From positions 1-24,688 of the forward strand of contig JASHQT010000520.1 of assembly GCA_030039005.1 (NCBI GenBank): DNA of 24,688 bases, read 5' to 3'. Below the pieces are notes generated by a model that saw nothing but the letters and a program-made list of their open reading frames with translations, was not told the origin of the DNA and ran no database searches. Source of the stretch: Bryobacteraceae bacterium (GTDB taxonomy: Bacteria; Acidobacteriota; Terriglobia; Bryobacterales; Bryobacteraceae). Of this stretch, positions 1 through 8,143 are shown piece after piece (position 1 is the first letter of the stretch; each line of letters starts with the position of its first letter). The translations under genes were made by a program, and so were the position numbers.

Positions 1-1
1 C

Positions 2-46
2 GAAGAGAACGGCGAAATCATGGTGGCGCGCGCGGCCGGCCGCTAG
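2..46 (+). CDS. possible C-terminal end of a truncated upstream gene
   Basis: Reading from base 2, an open frame encodes about 14 residues (ending VARAAGR) before a TAG at 44-46. Third codon positions are mostly G or C, as in the neighbouring genes, so this may be the tail of a forward-strand gene that starts outside the window. Too little is visible to name a product. It would be convergent with the ECF sigma factor that ends at 76. Confidence 0.25.
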   Translation, partial: EENGEIMVARAAGR

Positions 47-93
47 CTTAAGCTCAATTCGTAGCCGAGCAGGGATTAGGCGGCACGGTCAGT

Positions 94-112
94 CACTCTA
101 CGCGGTAGAGTG
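94..112. repeat. 8-bp inverted repeat inside the ECF 3' end
   Basis: CACTCTAC (94-101) and GTAGAGTG (105-112) are perfect inverted arms with a GCG loop. They lie within the last codons of the ECF gene, just past the possible end of the forward-strand gene. There is no T-tract on either side, so a terminator role is weak. Confidence 0.4.
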
Positions 113-414
113 CGGCGTGTAGTCGGGTCCATTCCGTAGCACTGGAACATCCGGTTGCGAAGCTCGCCCCGCGCGCGTTGCAACCGTGACTTCGCCGCCG
201 CCATGCTCAGATCCAAGCGCCGGGCGATGTCTTGCAGATTGAGCTCATCCACATGCCGCAGCAGCAGCACTGTCCTCAAAGAAGAGGGAATGCGGCGCAT
301 TTCCCTTTGAAGTAATTCCATGGCTTCACGTTCGAGGAATTGTTGCTCGGCATTAACTTCCCTCGATTTCAATTCGATGGAACAGCCGCTCTCTTGCACC
401 CAACCCGCGTCCAG

Positions 415-422
415 AAAAAAAA
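415..422. other. A8 homopolymer at the ECF frameshift point
   Basis: Eight consecutive A (T on the coding strand) sit exactly where the ECF reading frame switches. With seven, region 2 and region 4 would read through as ...LRVRFFLDAGWVQES. Homopolymers of this length are common sites of sequencing indels, phase variation and transcriptional slippage. Confidence 0.8.
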
Positions 423-709
423 CGCACGCGCAGCACCATCAAGCATTGGTTGGAGACGATGCGGCAGAGCCAGGTACGGAATTCGGCATGCCCTTCGTAT
501 TGATCAAGCCGCTCAAAGGCCTTCGCGCACGCATTTTGAACCTGGTCTTGCGCCTCGATGCGATCGCCGAGGATTCGAGACGCCACTCGGACGCACGTTT
601 GATAATGACGCCCGATCAACTCCTCCATCGCCTCTCGGCTTCCAGCGCGAGCGCTTGCCACGAGCTCACGGTCCGTGCTGTTGCTCGTGGCGTCTTGAAC
701 AGTCCACAT

Positions 710-1160
710 GGCTCATTTCCCTTCACTTGTCACCAATGCAAAGCGCACGCCGAATACAGGCAATTGATACAAGAATGACTTCCGAACAAGCAGACTCCCT
801 GCGACATCAGAGATCCACGAGATATCGGGACGCAGCTTGCCGGGCGCGGCCTGAGGTGTCGGAGCAAACAAGCGTGGCAGCGGGCCCGCGGACTGCAGTT
901 TCATTCTCGCTCCTCGCGACGCCACCGCCAGCGGCGGGAATTGTTTTTCCGCGGACTGCGACAGGTAGTTTCACATTAAAGAGAAGCGCACGCGAGAGTC
1001 GTCTTCACGAAATTTAGGAAAGTCCTGCCCTTTTCAAGAGGCGGCGAAGCCGCAACCCTGCGCAAACAAACACCCTGTCGAGTGGACCCCGGCCTGCGAT
1101 TTTCGTGGGTGAATAGGGCGCGAAAAAACGTAACCATTCGAATCCTGGGAGGGGTTATCC
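710..1160. other. 451-bp gap, no convincing gene
   Basis: This stretch separates the divergent ECF factor and lectin-like gene. It holds an 11-bp direct repeat CCGCGGACTGC at 886-896 and 949-959. Each copy is followed by AGTTTCA, directly in the first and after a 7-nt insertion in the second. It also holds the TCACGA element at 1005-1028 and a small GCGGC/GCCGC hairpin near 1042-1055. A 70-codon reverse-strand frame at 713-925 ends 3 nt before the ECF start, but has no recognisable domain and atypical composition, so I did not call it. Confidence 0.6.
1005..1028 (+). promoter_or_regulatory. TCACGA repeat element, copy 1
   Basis: One of four related 24-nt forward-strand sequences. This copy starts TCACGAAATT and carries AAAGTCC at its positions 15-21. 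It shares 19 of its first 23 positions with the copy at 24288-24311. It ends 132 nt before the lectin-like gene. Role unknown; promoter, operator or leader element is inferred from its position. Confidence 0.4.
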
Positions 1161-2873
1161 ATGAATGCGACGAAATTACTGCTCACGCTGTTCGGCTTGA
1201 GCCTGGTGCCGGCCTCGACGTTCGCGAAGCCGGTACGATGGACGCTTACCAATGTGCAGTTCGACGACGGCGGGACCGCGACCGGGTCGTTCATCTACGA
1301 CGCCGAAAAAGACGACGAGCGCGACGTCAACATCACTACGCAAGGGGGCAGCGTGCGCCCTGGCGCCACTTACATTACCGTCATAGGGAATAAAAACCTT
1401 AAGTCCACAGGCCTCTTTTTAACGAGTTGGGGCGACAACCAGACCGGATTGCCAGGCCTGGCACTCTTTTATACCAGCGTGTTGACCGACAACGGCGGCA
1501 CTGTGCTCATAAGGGCGCCCGAGAGTCTGGAAGTGACGTGTGCATCTCCGACGTGTAATGGCTTCACCACGCCGCAGCGCCATGTGATCAGCGGCTCGTT
1601 GGAGGGAACCTCCGCGGTGGGGTGTCCATCGTCGCCTCCTGAGGGGCTTGTTGGCGATCGGCCCTGCCGTGAGGCTCACAAAGACAACTACACCAGTATC
1701 GCGGCGGCTCCATACGGGGGATTTTGGGTGCAACTCGATAAGGGGATCGACAACGGAGCCAGTCCCTCCGGTAGAACACTCACCGTGGGCGGTGCGCCGC
1801 AGTTCGAAAACGTAGCCGAAGCTGGGACTATCGCCGCGATTCCAGGCCAAAACGGCTATTTTGTGGTGGGAACCCGCGGTCACATCTACTCCAGAGGCAC
1901 TGCGCCGGAACTCTGCGGCGGCGAGCTCGGGAACTGTTCGGTGTACCACTATTATTCCCAAGGTGGGGAAATCTCGGCGGTCGCAGCCACGCCGGACGGA
2001 CAAGGACTTTGGGCGGTCACTTCGGACGGTGAGGTTTTCACCGCAGGCACAGCACAGTATTTCGGCAAACACGACAATGAGAACGCGGGATTAGCAGAGA
2101 GTATCGTCCCAACCACATCCGGCAAAGGCTACTGGATCCTGCTGGGGGATGGCGGCGTCTTCAGCTTCGGCGATGCTCAATTTCACGGCTCTACCGGTGG
2201 AAAGAGCCCTGGTGGAAGCCGTGCTGCTGGACTTGCACCGAGCAAGGATCTTTCGGGAAATATCACCGGTTATTGGATGGTTGCCAAGGATGGCGGTGTT
2301 TTTAGTTTCAATGCGCCTTTCCTCGGTTCCACGGGCGGTAACAATGGCGGTCACGAAGTCACTGGCATCACCACACTGCCTGACGGCCACCAATACGCTT
2401 GGGTAAATAGCCAAGGCACAGTGACGGTGTCCCAAGGCCAGACGTTCAATAAAGTAGTTTTCACTTCGGTCTATAATGGCGCGTTGATTACGGCGCCCAG
2501 TGGGAACGTACCAGGGGCCGATTTAACCGTGGCTGGGCCTTACGGCAATTCGCCGAGCCAGGAGTGGAACCTTATGCCGACGCCGACGAGCCAGGTTATG
2601 CGATTAGCGAACGCCCAAAACGGCTTGTGCGCGAACGTAACCGAAAATGAGTCCGGCGATAGGTACCTGATCCAGTATCCGTGCGCCTCTGTGCCACAGC
2701 CGAACGAGAGCTTTAGACTCCTCTACAATGGGGGACAAGTACAAATCAGCGAGCCGAGTGTGGCTGGAGTGGTGGTTTACACGCCACCTGCCACTTTGGG
2801 GGTCCACAGTCCGGACCCGAACGATGCCGGTTTCACGCAGAGAGGCACTTGGACGCTCTCGCAGGGTAAGTAG
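1161..2873 (+). CDS. exported protein with propeller-like repeats and ricin-B-like C-terminus
   Basis: A 570-aa protein starting at ATG with GGGAGGGG 6 nt upstream. Residues 1-22 form a signal peptide (LLLTLFGLSLVPAS then FAK). Residues 24 to about 150 resemble the beta-rich N-terminal domain of PEP-CTERM-like exported proteins, but no PEP-CTERM tail is present. Five repeats follow, built on a GYW.....DGGVFSFG pattern, at about residues 232, 282, 323, 370 and 412. The clearest are GYWILLGDGGVFSFGDAQF and GYWMVAKDGGVFSFNAPF. Such repeats are familiar from actinobacterial exported proteins. From about 450 to 570 the motifs SQEWNL, NGLCANV and GTWTLS suggest a ricin-type (QxW) carbohydrate-binding fold. 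No catalytic domain is seen. A role in binding sugars outside the cell is inferred. Confidence 0.8.
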   Translation: MNATKLLLTLFGLSLVPASTFAKPVRWTLTNVQFDDGGTATGSFIYDAEKDDERDVNITTQGGSVRPGATYITVIGNKNLKSTGLFLTSWGDNQTGLPGLALFYTSVLTDNGGTVLIRAPESLEVTCASPTCNGFTTPQRHVISGSLEGTSAVGCPSSPPEGLVGDRPCREAHKDNYTSIAAAPYGGFWVQLDKGIDNGASPSGRTLTVGGAPQFENVAEAGTIAAIPGQNGYFVVGTRGHIYSRGTAPELCGGELGNCSVYHYYSQGGEISAVAATPDGQGLWAVTSDGEVFTAGTAQYFGKHDNENAGLAESIVPTTSGKGYWILLGDGGVFSFGDAQFHGSTGGKSPGGSRAAGLAPSKDLSGNITGYWMVAKDGGVFSFNAPFLGSTGGNNGGHEVTGITTLPDGHQYAWVNSQGTVTVSQGQTFNKVVFTSVYNGALITAPSGNVPGADLTVAGPYGNSPSQEWNLMPTPTSQVMRLANAQNGLCANVTENESGDRYLIQYPCASVPQPNESFRLLYNGGQVQISEPSVAGVVVYTPPATLGVHSPDPNDAGFTQRGTWTLSQGK

Positions 2874-2903
2874 TTAGTCACGGCGGCCTCCGCTCCGTCT
2901 TAG

Positions 2904-2931
2904 CGGGCCGGGGGCCGCTCAAAGGCCCGGC
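2904..2931. terminator. possible bidirectional terminator hairpin
   Basis: CGGGCC (2904-2909) can pair with GGCCCG (2924-2929). An overlapping pair GCCGGG/CCCGGC (2907-2912/2926-2931) is also possible. The site lies in the 65-bp gap between two convergent genes. There is no T-tract, so efficient intrinsic termination is uncertain. Confidence 0.35.
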
Positions 2932-2938
2932 GCTGGTT

Positions 2939-5900
2939 CTAGAAGAACAACTTTAAGGCGAATTGGAGAATCCGGGGGTCAAAGGCGGCTTGCGGCTGTC
3001 CGAACGTGGAAGAAGCCGCGTCGGTGTTCATCGTTGTGAACGCAGTGATCAGCCCTGGCGGTGAAATCGCTCCGACGAAATTGGTGTGATTGATGACGTT
3101 GAAAGCCTCGCCTCGCGCCTCCAAACGAAATCTCTCGCCGATTTTGAATTGACGGCTCAACGCGAGATCGAATTCGAACATGCCAGGTCCGCGTACCGCA
3201 TTTCTGCCGACATCGCCGTGGGTGCCGACCGGAATGGAAGTCGAGAAAGCCTGCGGATTGAGGAACTGAACGCAGATGCTCGAGCTCCCGCAATTCTCCG
3301 ACGTGGCATAGGGGTTCGCCAGGAGCTGATTCGGCCGGTCGTTGCCCAAACCGGTGCGCGAGAAATCGGTTCCTTCCGTGGGGGTGCCGTAGTTCAGGTT
3401 GAGAGGCTGCCCGCTCGCAGCGTGAATCATCGGGGCAAGCTGCCAATCGTTCAGCAGGCGGCGCAGCCAGGCACTCCCGCTACTCCACCAACTTTGCGCG
3501 ATCGCGTAGGCGTTGAAGTTGTAGCGCGTGTCAAAGACGCAGGGGCCCCAATCCGCATGCCGATTGAAGGGCTGCGAATTCAACGGTTGGGCGAGGGCGC
3601 CTTCGAAGTCGAAATCCGAGAGACAGTAGGAGTCGGTGAAATTGGCATTGATCAGGAAATGCCGTGCAAAGCGGTGTTGCGCGGACGCAAGCAGGCCCTG
3701 GTAGCGCGCCACCGCGCCGTCGTCCATCGTATCGATGCTCGCGTAATAGTCACCGGTGGCCGGATTGGTCAAGTAGAGAAGGCGCCGCTCGTTTGTGTTT
3801 GCGGTCGTAGAGCAATCCGTGTAACTGATGCCGGCGATCGTGCAAGTGCCTGTCCCCAAATACTCAGCGGGGTCGCTCTCCTCGGAGATCCACAGATGTG
3901 TCGTTTTGTTGCCCAGGTAGCTCACTGTCGCCACCCAAGTCTGGCCGAACTGTCGCTGGTAAGTGACGTTCCATTGGGCGACGTAAGTGGGCTTGGGGTT
4001 GATTGGCATGTTGATATACGCACCGAACTTCGGAAAGAATAAGTTGCCATGCTGTAGAAATGGATTCCCTCCCGGATAGCCGGCCCACGGATCGCTGAGT
4101 GTTCCTGTAGCGCCCACGTCAATATCGTTTCCATATGGTGGGTTGGTGGTCTCGCGTTCGTTGAACCATGTTTCGGTTGAATCGAAGAGAATGGCCCCGC
4201 CAATCCGCAACGTGTCGCGGCCGTCGCCGTGCGGATTCCACACCAGACCCACGCGAGGAGCGAAATTGGCCAGATGCCCATTCCACATGGCGGCCGGAAT
4301 TCCGGGGTCGCCTTTGAAGAAGAGGCCCGGAGGCGCGGTGGGGTACACTATGCTGCGCTGCCCGGCGAGAAAAGCGGCCATGTTAAATGAGGTTCCGCGG
4401 CCGTATTTATCGGGATCGGGGAAGGTGGGTTCCCAACGCAGGCCGAAATTCACCAGGAAGGTTTTAGAGACCTTGAAGCTGTCCTGGGCATAGAGGCTCA
4501 TCAGCCACTGCCGCAAATCGTCGGGTGTGGCATTGGTCTGTTGGAAATCGCTCATGCGCCCGAGAAGGAAGTCGGCCAATCCGAGCCCGGTGAAGGAACC
4601 GTTAAACGCGGGAGCGCCGTTCTCGTCGAAACCGGAGAGGGTGTTGTTCTGGATACGAATGAGGTTGAAACCGAAGGCGATTTGATGCCGGCCGCGAATC
4701 AGATCCAGATTGTCGGCTACTTGATAGCCGTTGAAATTGAAATGGCCCGGTGCACAGGTGCTGCAGAATGTGGTAAACCCGCCACTCATGCTCGAGATCA
4801 ACAAAAAGTTCGGCACGGCACTGTACATGTCGGAGCCGAGCATGGTCCAGTTAATAGGAATGTCCGTAGGTCCGCGATTATCGCGGACGCGATTAAATCC
4901 AATTTGAAATGTATTCAACGTATCCGGGGTGAAAATAAAATTGTCGGCGATGGTCGCCGATTGCGACCGCTCGAAATTTCCGGGTTGGGTGGTGGTCAGC
5001 ACGTTCTGGCCGTTAAAGGTCGGAGGATTCTGATAATCGACGATGAAGTATCGTCCGTACAAGGTGTGCCTGGAGCTCCGCACCCAATCGATTCGCCCTA
5101 TCCATTGATCCTCATTCCCGGTTACGGGAATGCTGAATGTGACTTTGCCACACGGATCGGCCGAACTAATGGGCAGGTACTTCGTGAGCGCGAGGGCTAC
5201 CGGATCAAAGAGCGACAAGGGAATCTGATTACCCGGAAACGGGGCGCCGGTGCCCGGATCGATCAGCGTCAGGCCCTTTCCGTTGGCTTGGCAGGCAGGT
5301 CCCGCGATTGTGCTGAAGTTACCTTCGAGCATCGCCTCGGTGGGAATGTGGGTAATGTACTGCGGCGGATTCGAGCGATTGCGAGTGCTTTGCCAGCCCC
5401 CGAAAAAAAATAACTTATCGGTGATGATCTTGCCGCCCAGGGTGGCGCCAAACTGATTCCGCTTCAGGGTGTCGGGGCCGGTCAGTGAAAAGAAGTTGCG
5501 AGCGTTCAAATCGCCGTTGCGGAGGTATTCGAACAAATCGCCATGGAACGCATTCGATCCAGACTTAGTAACCACGTTCACGGTCGCCCCAGGGTGGGTT
5601 CCAAAACGCGACGAAACCGCGCTGGTCTCGATGCTCATTTCCTGGAGAGCGTCCGGGAACGGAAACGGCATATTTACATTCGACATGGCGTCATTGTTGT
5701 CTCCGCCGTCGAGAAGATAGGCGGTTCCGTTGCTCTGTCCGCCAGCCACGGAGATCCTCGTGGAACTGTAGAACGTCTTGCTGCCCGTGTCGCCGGCATC
5801 GCCGTATGCCGACGCGCCGAGGGCCGAGATCAACTGCGTGGCCTGGCGACCATCCAGGGGGAGATCGTTAATGGCTTGTTGTTGGATCACCATCGAGACG

Positions 5901-6313
5901 GAGTTTTCTTTGGTTTCGACTAAGCCAGCGCTAGCGGTCACCTCAAAACGCTCTGAGACGGAACCTAGCTGCAGGGTCGCGTTTAGCTGGACGTTGTTAT
6001 TCACCACCAGAACGAGACCGCTTTCGAAGTAGTCCTTAAAGCCGGTTGCTTTGACATCGAATGTGTAAGGACCCACGGGGAGATTGGCAAGAACGTAGGA
6101 GCCATCGGCGCCGGTGAGTGTGGACCGAGAAACCTGTTTGTCGGTTTCGGTCATCGTGACTTGCGCGCCTATTATCGCGGCGCCACTTGGATCCGTGACT
6201 GTCCCGCTGACCTGGGCGACCGCGATCGCTTGTGCCTGGAGCGACGCAGGTATAGCCGCTAAAATCACCGGAAGAAGCAATCCCGTGAACGACCAACGAC
6301 AATTCATTGCCAT
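2939..6313 (-). CDS. Oar-like TonB-dependent outer-membrane receptor
   Basis: A 1124-aa outer-membrane transporter-like protein. Residues 1-28 are a signal peptide ending SLQAQA. Residues 33 to about 115 are a carboxypeptidase-regulatory-like beta sandwich (VSGTVTDPSGAAI, TGADGSYVLANLPVGPY). A plug-like region follows (LPLDGRQATQL; AYLLDGGDNNDAM; ATVNVVTKSGSNAFHG), then a long beta barrel ending ILQFALKLFF, with the C-terminal phenylalanine typical of barrel assembly. The start ATG at 6313-6311 is preceded by AGGTAGGG at good spacing; a second in-frame ATG lies two codons on. Acidobacteria carry many such receptors. The substrate cannot be read from the sequence, and no ExbB/ExbD/TonB gene is nearby. 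The next gene in this direction is the split ECF factor more than 2 kb away, so no operon partner is evident. Confidence 0.92.
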   Translation of the reverse strand: MAMNCRWSFTGLLLPVILAAIPASLQAQAIAVAQVSGTVTDPSGAAIIGAQVTMTETDKQVSRSTLTGADGSYVLANLPVGPYTFDVKATGFKDYFESGLVLVVNNNVQLNATLQLGSVSERFEVTASAGLVETKENSVSMVIQQQAINDLPLDGRQATQLISALGASAYGDAGDTGSKTFYSSTRISVAGGQSNGTAYLLDGGDNNDAMSNVNMPFPFPDALQEMSIETSAVSSRFGTHPGATVNVVTKSGSNAFHGDLFEYLRNGDLNARNFFSLTGPDTLKRNQFGATLGGKIITDKLFFFGGWQSTRNRSNPPQYITHIPTEAMLEGNFSTIAGPACQANGKGLTLIDPGTGAPFPGNQIPLSLFDPVALALTKYLPISSADPCGKVTFSIPVTGNEDQWIGRIDWVRSSRHTLYGRYFIVDYQNPPTFNGQNVLTTTQPGNFERSQSATIADNFIFTPDTLNTFQIGFNRVRDNRGPTDIPINWTMLGSDMYSAVPNFLLISSMSGGFTTFCSTCAPGHFNFNGYQVADNLDLIRGRHQIAFGFNLIRIQNNTLSGFDENGAPAFNGSFTGLGLADFLLGRMSDFQQTNATPDDLRQWLMSLYAQDSFKVSKTFLVNFGLRWEPTFPDPDKYGRGTSFNMAAFLAGQRSIVYPTAPPGLFFKGDPGIPAAMWNGHLANFAPRVGLVWNPHGDGRDTLRIGGAILFDSTETWFNERETTNPPYGNDIDVGATGTLSDPWAGYPGGNPFLQHGNLFFPKFGAYINMPINPKPTYVAQWNVTYQRQFGQTWVATVSYLGNKTTHLWISEESDPAEYLGTGTCTIAGISYTDCSTTANTNERRLLYLTNPATGDYYASIDTMDDGAVARYQGLLASAQHRFARHFLINANFTDSYCLSDFDFEGALAQPLNSQPFNRHADWGPCVFDTRYNFNAYAIAQSWWSSGSAWLRRLLNDWQLAPMIHAASGQPLNLNYGTPTEGTDFSRTGLGNDRPNQLLANPYATSENCGSSSICVQFLNPQAFSTSIPVGTHGDVGRNAVRGPGMFEFDLALSRQFKIGERFRLEARGEAFNVINHTNFVGAISPPGLITAFTTMNTDAASSTFGQPQAAFDPRILQFALKLFF

Positions 6314-6424
6314 ACAGCCCTACCTCGGCTAGCTTGAAGTGGGAGGACGAACGAGAGAGTAATGGGTTCTGAGCTGAGCGCACCGCTGGTGGATTGAGCT
6401 AGCGGGGCGTATCACGATGGGAAA

Positions 6425-6433
6425 ACTATAGCA
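6425..6433 (-). promoter_or_regulatory. possible extended -10 promoter of the receptor
   Basis: On the reverse strand, TGCTATAGT matches an extended -10 (TGn plus TATAGT), about 110 nt before the receptor start. No good -35 box is visible. Confidence 0.3.
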
Positions 6434-6507
6434 CATAAGCTAGGACTCCTCATTGATTTTCCAAAGATCTGCCGCGCGTTTCCCCTGACTTCCGACCGGA
6501 CCCGATT

Positions 6508-7986
6508 GTGGCGCCGGAGCTACTTGCCCAGAACTGGTATTCTTCTTCGACTTTCCATTTTTCACGGCATTTTGGAAATTTCCGATCGCTCGATCCACGC
6601 AGTGTCCCGGAGCTGTCTGTTTTCAACGGCATGCGAGTGGTGTTCCCGCTGCATTCCTGGAGCGTTGAGGATTTGAAAACAATGTGGAATTTCCCGGAAG
6701 TAGTGGGCGACGAATTCGTGCTGCTCAACCTCAACGTCCCAAGGTTTCGCAAACCAACGGACCGGCCTGATCGGCGCCAAACCGAGCTTGCGAAATACCT
6801 TCACGACTCTTGGGCTGATAACCCGGCAGTCGTCGCAAACTTCGGCGGCGTCGATGTCTTCCACCAGACCGTTGACAAAATCGACGCGCTTGACGAATGC
6901 TTCCACTCGATCGGCGGTGGATATCTTCATCTCGGATATTTCCATCTCGGCGGCAGCCCCGTTGAGACGCTCGAAAACTTCGCCGAAACCCAGTTGCAAT
7001 ATTGGCAGACAGGCGTTCGCCCCAGTCTCCCGGGACAGGTAGCGCACTACCTGGATCAAATCGCGATGTCCCAAGAAGACCCTTATTACAAGGCCGCTGT
7101 ACTGGTCGCGGTGCGTGCGGAACTGGAACACGCGAGCCGTCCGGAATATCACGGCCCTTGCCATACGAGTGACGTAATTGCCGCAACGGTGGAGTTTCTG
7201 AAGAAGAATAACGCTTTGTCTGTTCAGCGTATTCCCGGAGCCATCAAGCTATCGCGACATGAACTGGCTATCGGCATTATCGCCGCAGCCGGTCATGATG
7301 TTGGACACCCGGGAGGAAAGAATTCGCTTCCTGGTGAGAAGAAGGCGCCAGATCCGTTCCGGTTGGAGAGGAAATCGATTGAGATTATTGAACCTCTTCT
7401 CGAAGTGGCCGGCATTCCGGCTGAGTCAATTGCAAGAATCAAGGCGGCCATACTCGCTACCAGCCCTGATCTCAATGGCCCATGCAAGCTGCTCAAGAAG
7501 CTCGGAAGACTGCATAACGGCGGGGAACCGATCCAATGGCAGAAGCTGCCGGATCACGAAAAATTCCCCGAGCTGAGTCTACTGGCAGACGATCCGGTGC
7601 TGAGAGCCATATTCCAGAATCTCCGCTGCGCCGATCTTGGCCAGTCCTGTATGTTCGGGCTAAGGTCCAATGAGATTGCCACACGTGCGCTCCAGGCGGA
7701 ATGGCGAAACCGGGGATATGACGACCAGCTAATCGGCGACGCGATAGCCGAGGACCGTGTGGTCATTCCGAACGGGCAGACCATCAAGGCTCGCCAAAAG
7801 TTCCTCGATTTCGTGGCCTATGGGGAAGCCGGTCCTGACGCGGCCGGCGCAAAGGCTGCGGCCGGTTCCAACTATGCCGATCTTTACGCGGACACGAAGG
7901 CGAAATTCGAAGCGGTGAGCATTGAGGAGAAAACGCACGCGGTGCTGTCGATTTGCTTTGATCCGGTAACGTCCAGGCTCTCTTAG
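6508..7986 (+). CDS. class I-like cyclic nucleotide phosphodiesterase (HD-type, PDEase_I)
   Basis: A 492-aa, apparently cytosolic protein. The C-terminal ~310 residues carry the metal-site signatures of the eukaryote-type class I PDE family: YHGPCHTSDV at 214-223 (family form YHNxxHAxDV), GHDVGHPG at 262-269 (HDxxHPG) and a late aspartate in LRCADLGQS (D376). H219, H263, D264 and D376 are the likely metal ligands, so hydrolysis of cAMP or cGMP to the 5'-monophosphate is expected. The N-terminal ~180 residues match no regulatory domain I recognise; a tandem YLHLG/YFHLG stretch lies near residue 140. The start is uncertain. GTG at 6508 is the first start in the open frame but lacks a clear ribosome site; ATG at 6631 would shorten the protein by 41 residues. 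The gene stands alone, divergent from the receptor. Confidence 0.82.
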   Translation: MAPELLAQNWYSSSTFHFSRHFGNFRSLDPRSVPELSVFNGMRVVFPLHSWSVEDLKTMWNFPEVVGDEFVLLNLNVPRFRKPTDRPDRRQTELAKYLHDSWADNPAVVANFGGVDVFHQTVDKIDALDECFHSIGGGYLHLGYFHLGGSPVETLENFAETQLQYWQTGVRPSLPGQVAHYLDQIAMSQEDPYYKAAVLVAVRAELEHASRPEYHGPCHTSDVIAATVEFLKKNNALSVQRIPGAIKLSRHELAIGIIAAAGHDVGHPGGKNSLPGEKKAPDPFRLERKSIEIIEPLLEVAGIPAESIARIKAAILATSPDLNGPCKLLKKLGRLHNGGEPIQWQKLPDHEKFPELSLLADDPVLRAIFQNLRCADLGQSCMFGLRSNEIATRALQAEWRNRGYDDQLIGDAIAEDRVVIPNGQTIKARQKFLDFVAYGEAGPDAAGAKAAAGSNYADLYADTKAKFEAVSIEEKTHAVLSICFDPVTSRLS

Positions 7987-8016
7987 AGCATAGCCATCTT
8001 GCCTGTTTGCACCGGA

Positions 8017-8036
8017 ATTCGCGAGTTCTCGTGAAT
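8017..8036. promoter_or_regulatory. 20-bp dyad upstream of the efflux operon
   Basis: ATTCGCGAG, TT, CTCGTGAAT forms an inverted repeat with one mismatch in nine (a G-T wobble as RNA), about 110 nt before the STAS gene. Its size suits a dimeric repressor operator. No TetR or MarR gene is adjacent to supply the regulator. Confidence 0.4.
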
Positions 8037-8106
8037 CTCTCAGGGAACCAGGGAACGGATCTTAGCTAAGCCCTTGTTTTTTGAGTGCATTGTGATGGAG
8101 CTCCCC

Positions 8107-8126
8107 TTGCAGCTTTCAAACTGCAA
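8107..8126 (+). promoter_or_regulatory. hairpin just upstream of the STAS ribosome site
   Basis: TTGCAG (8107-8112) and CTGCAA (8121-8126) are perfect arms. TTT/AAA within the loop can extend the stem past one bulge. It lies directly before the AAAGG ribosome site of the first operon gene and could affect leader folding or serve as an operator. Confidence 0.3.
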
Positions 8127-8143
8127 ATGAAAGGTAGCGAAAA

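Larger units (their letters stand above)
76..709 (-). pseudogene. ECF sigma-70 factor, split by a 1-nt frameshift
   Basis: The two halves of an ECF sigma factor lie in different reverse-strand frames. The first half (start ATG at 709-707, reading to 353) carries region 2: RELVASARAGSREAMEELI, then an RxWLxRI-type segment FRTWLCRIVSNQCL. The second half (from about 415 to the TAA at 78-76) carries region 4: IPSSLRTVLLLRHVDELN and the helix-turn-helix LQDIARRLDLSMAAAKSRLQ. They join if one base is removed from the run of eight A at 415-422 (T on the coding strand), giving a 210-aa protein of normal ECF length. AAGGGA lies about 8 nt before the start. ECF factors direct RNA polymerase to stress or envelope promoters. 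No anti-sigma gene is adjacent. As written, the gene is broken. A sequencing error, a real mutation or polymerase slippage could each explain it. Confidence 0.82.

Noticed and set aside
713..925. 70-codon reverse-strand frame just upstream of the ECF factor
   Set aside because: It ends 3 nt before the ECF start, but has no recognisable domain, no clear ribosome site and unconvincing composition.
3086..4042. Long forward-strand frames opposite the TonB receptor gene
   Set aside because: They are antisense shadows of a well-supported receptor, without domains or ribosome sites.
6922..6951. 15-bp tandem repeat in the phosphodiesterase gene (YLHLG/YFHLG)
   Set aside because: In frame, imperfect (12 of 15) and short; an ordinary local duplication within coding sequence.
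8028..8050. Possible fifth TCACGA-like element before the STAS gene (TCTCGTGAATCTC...)
   Set aside because: It needs a base insertion and several mismatches to align, and it overlaps the dyad, so similarity is not convincing.
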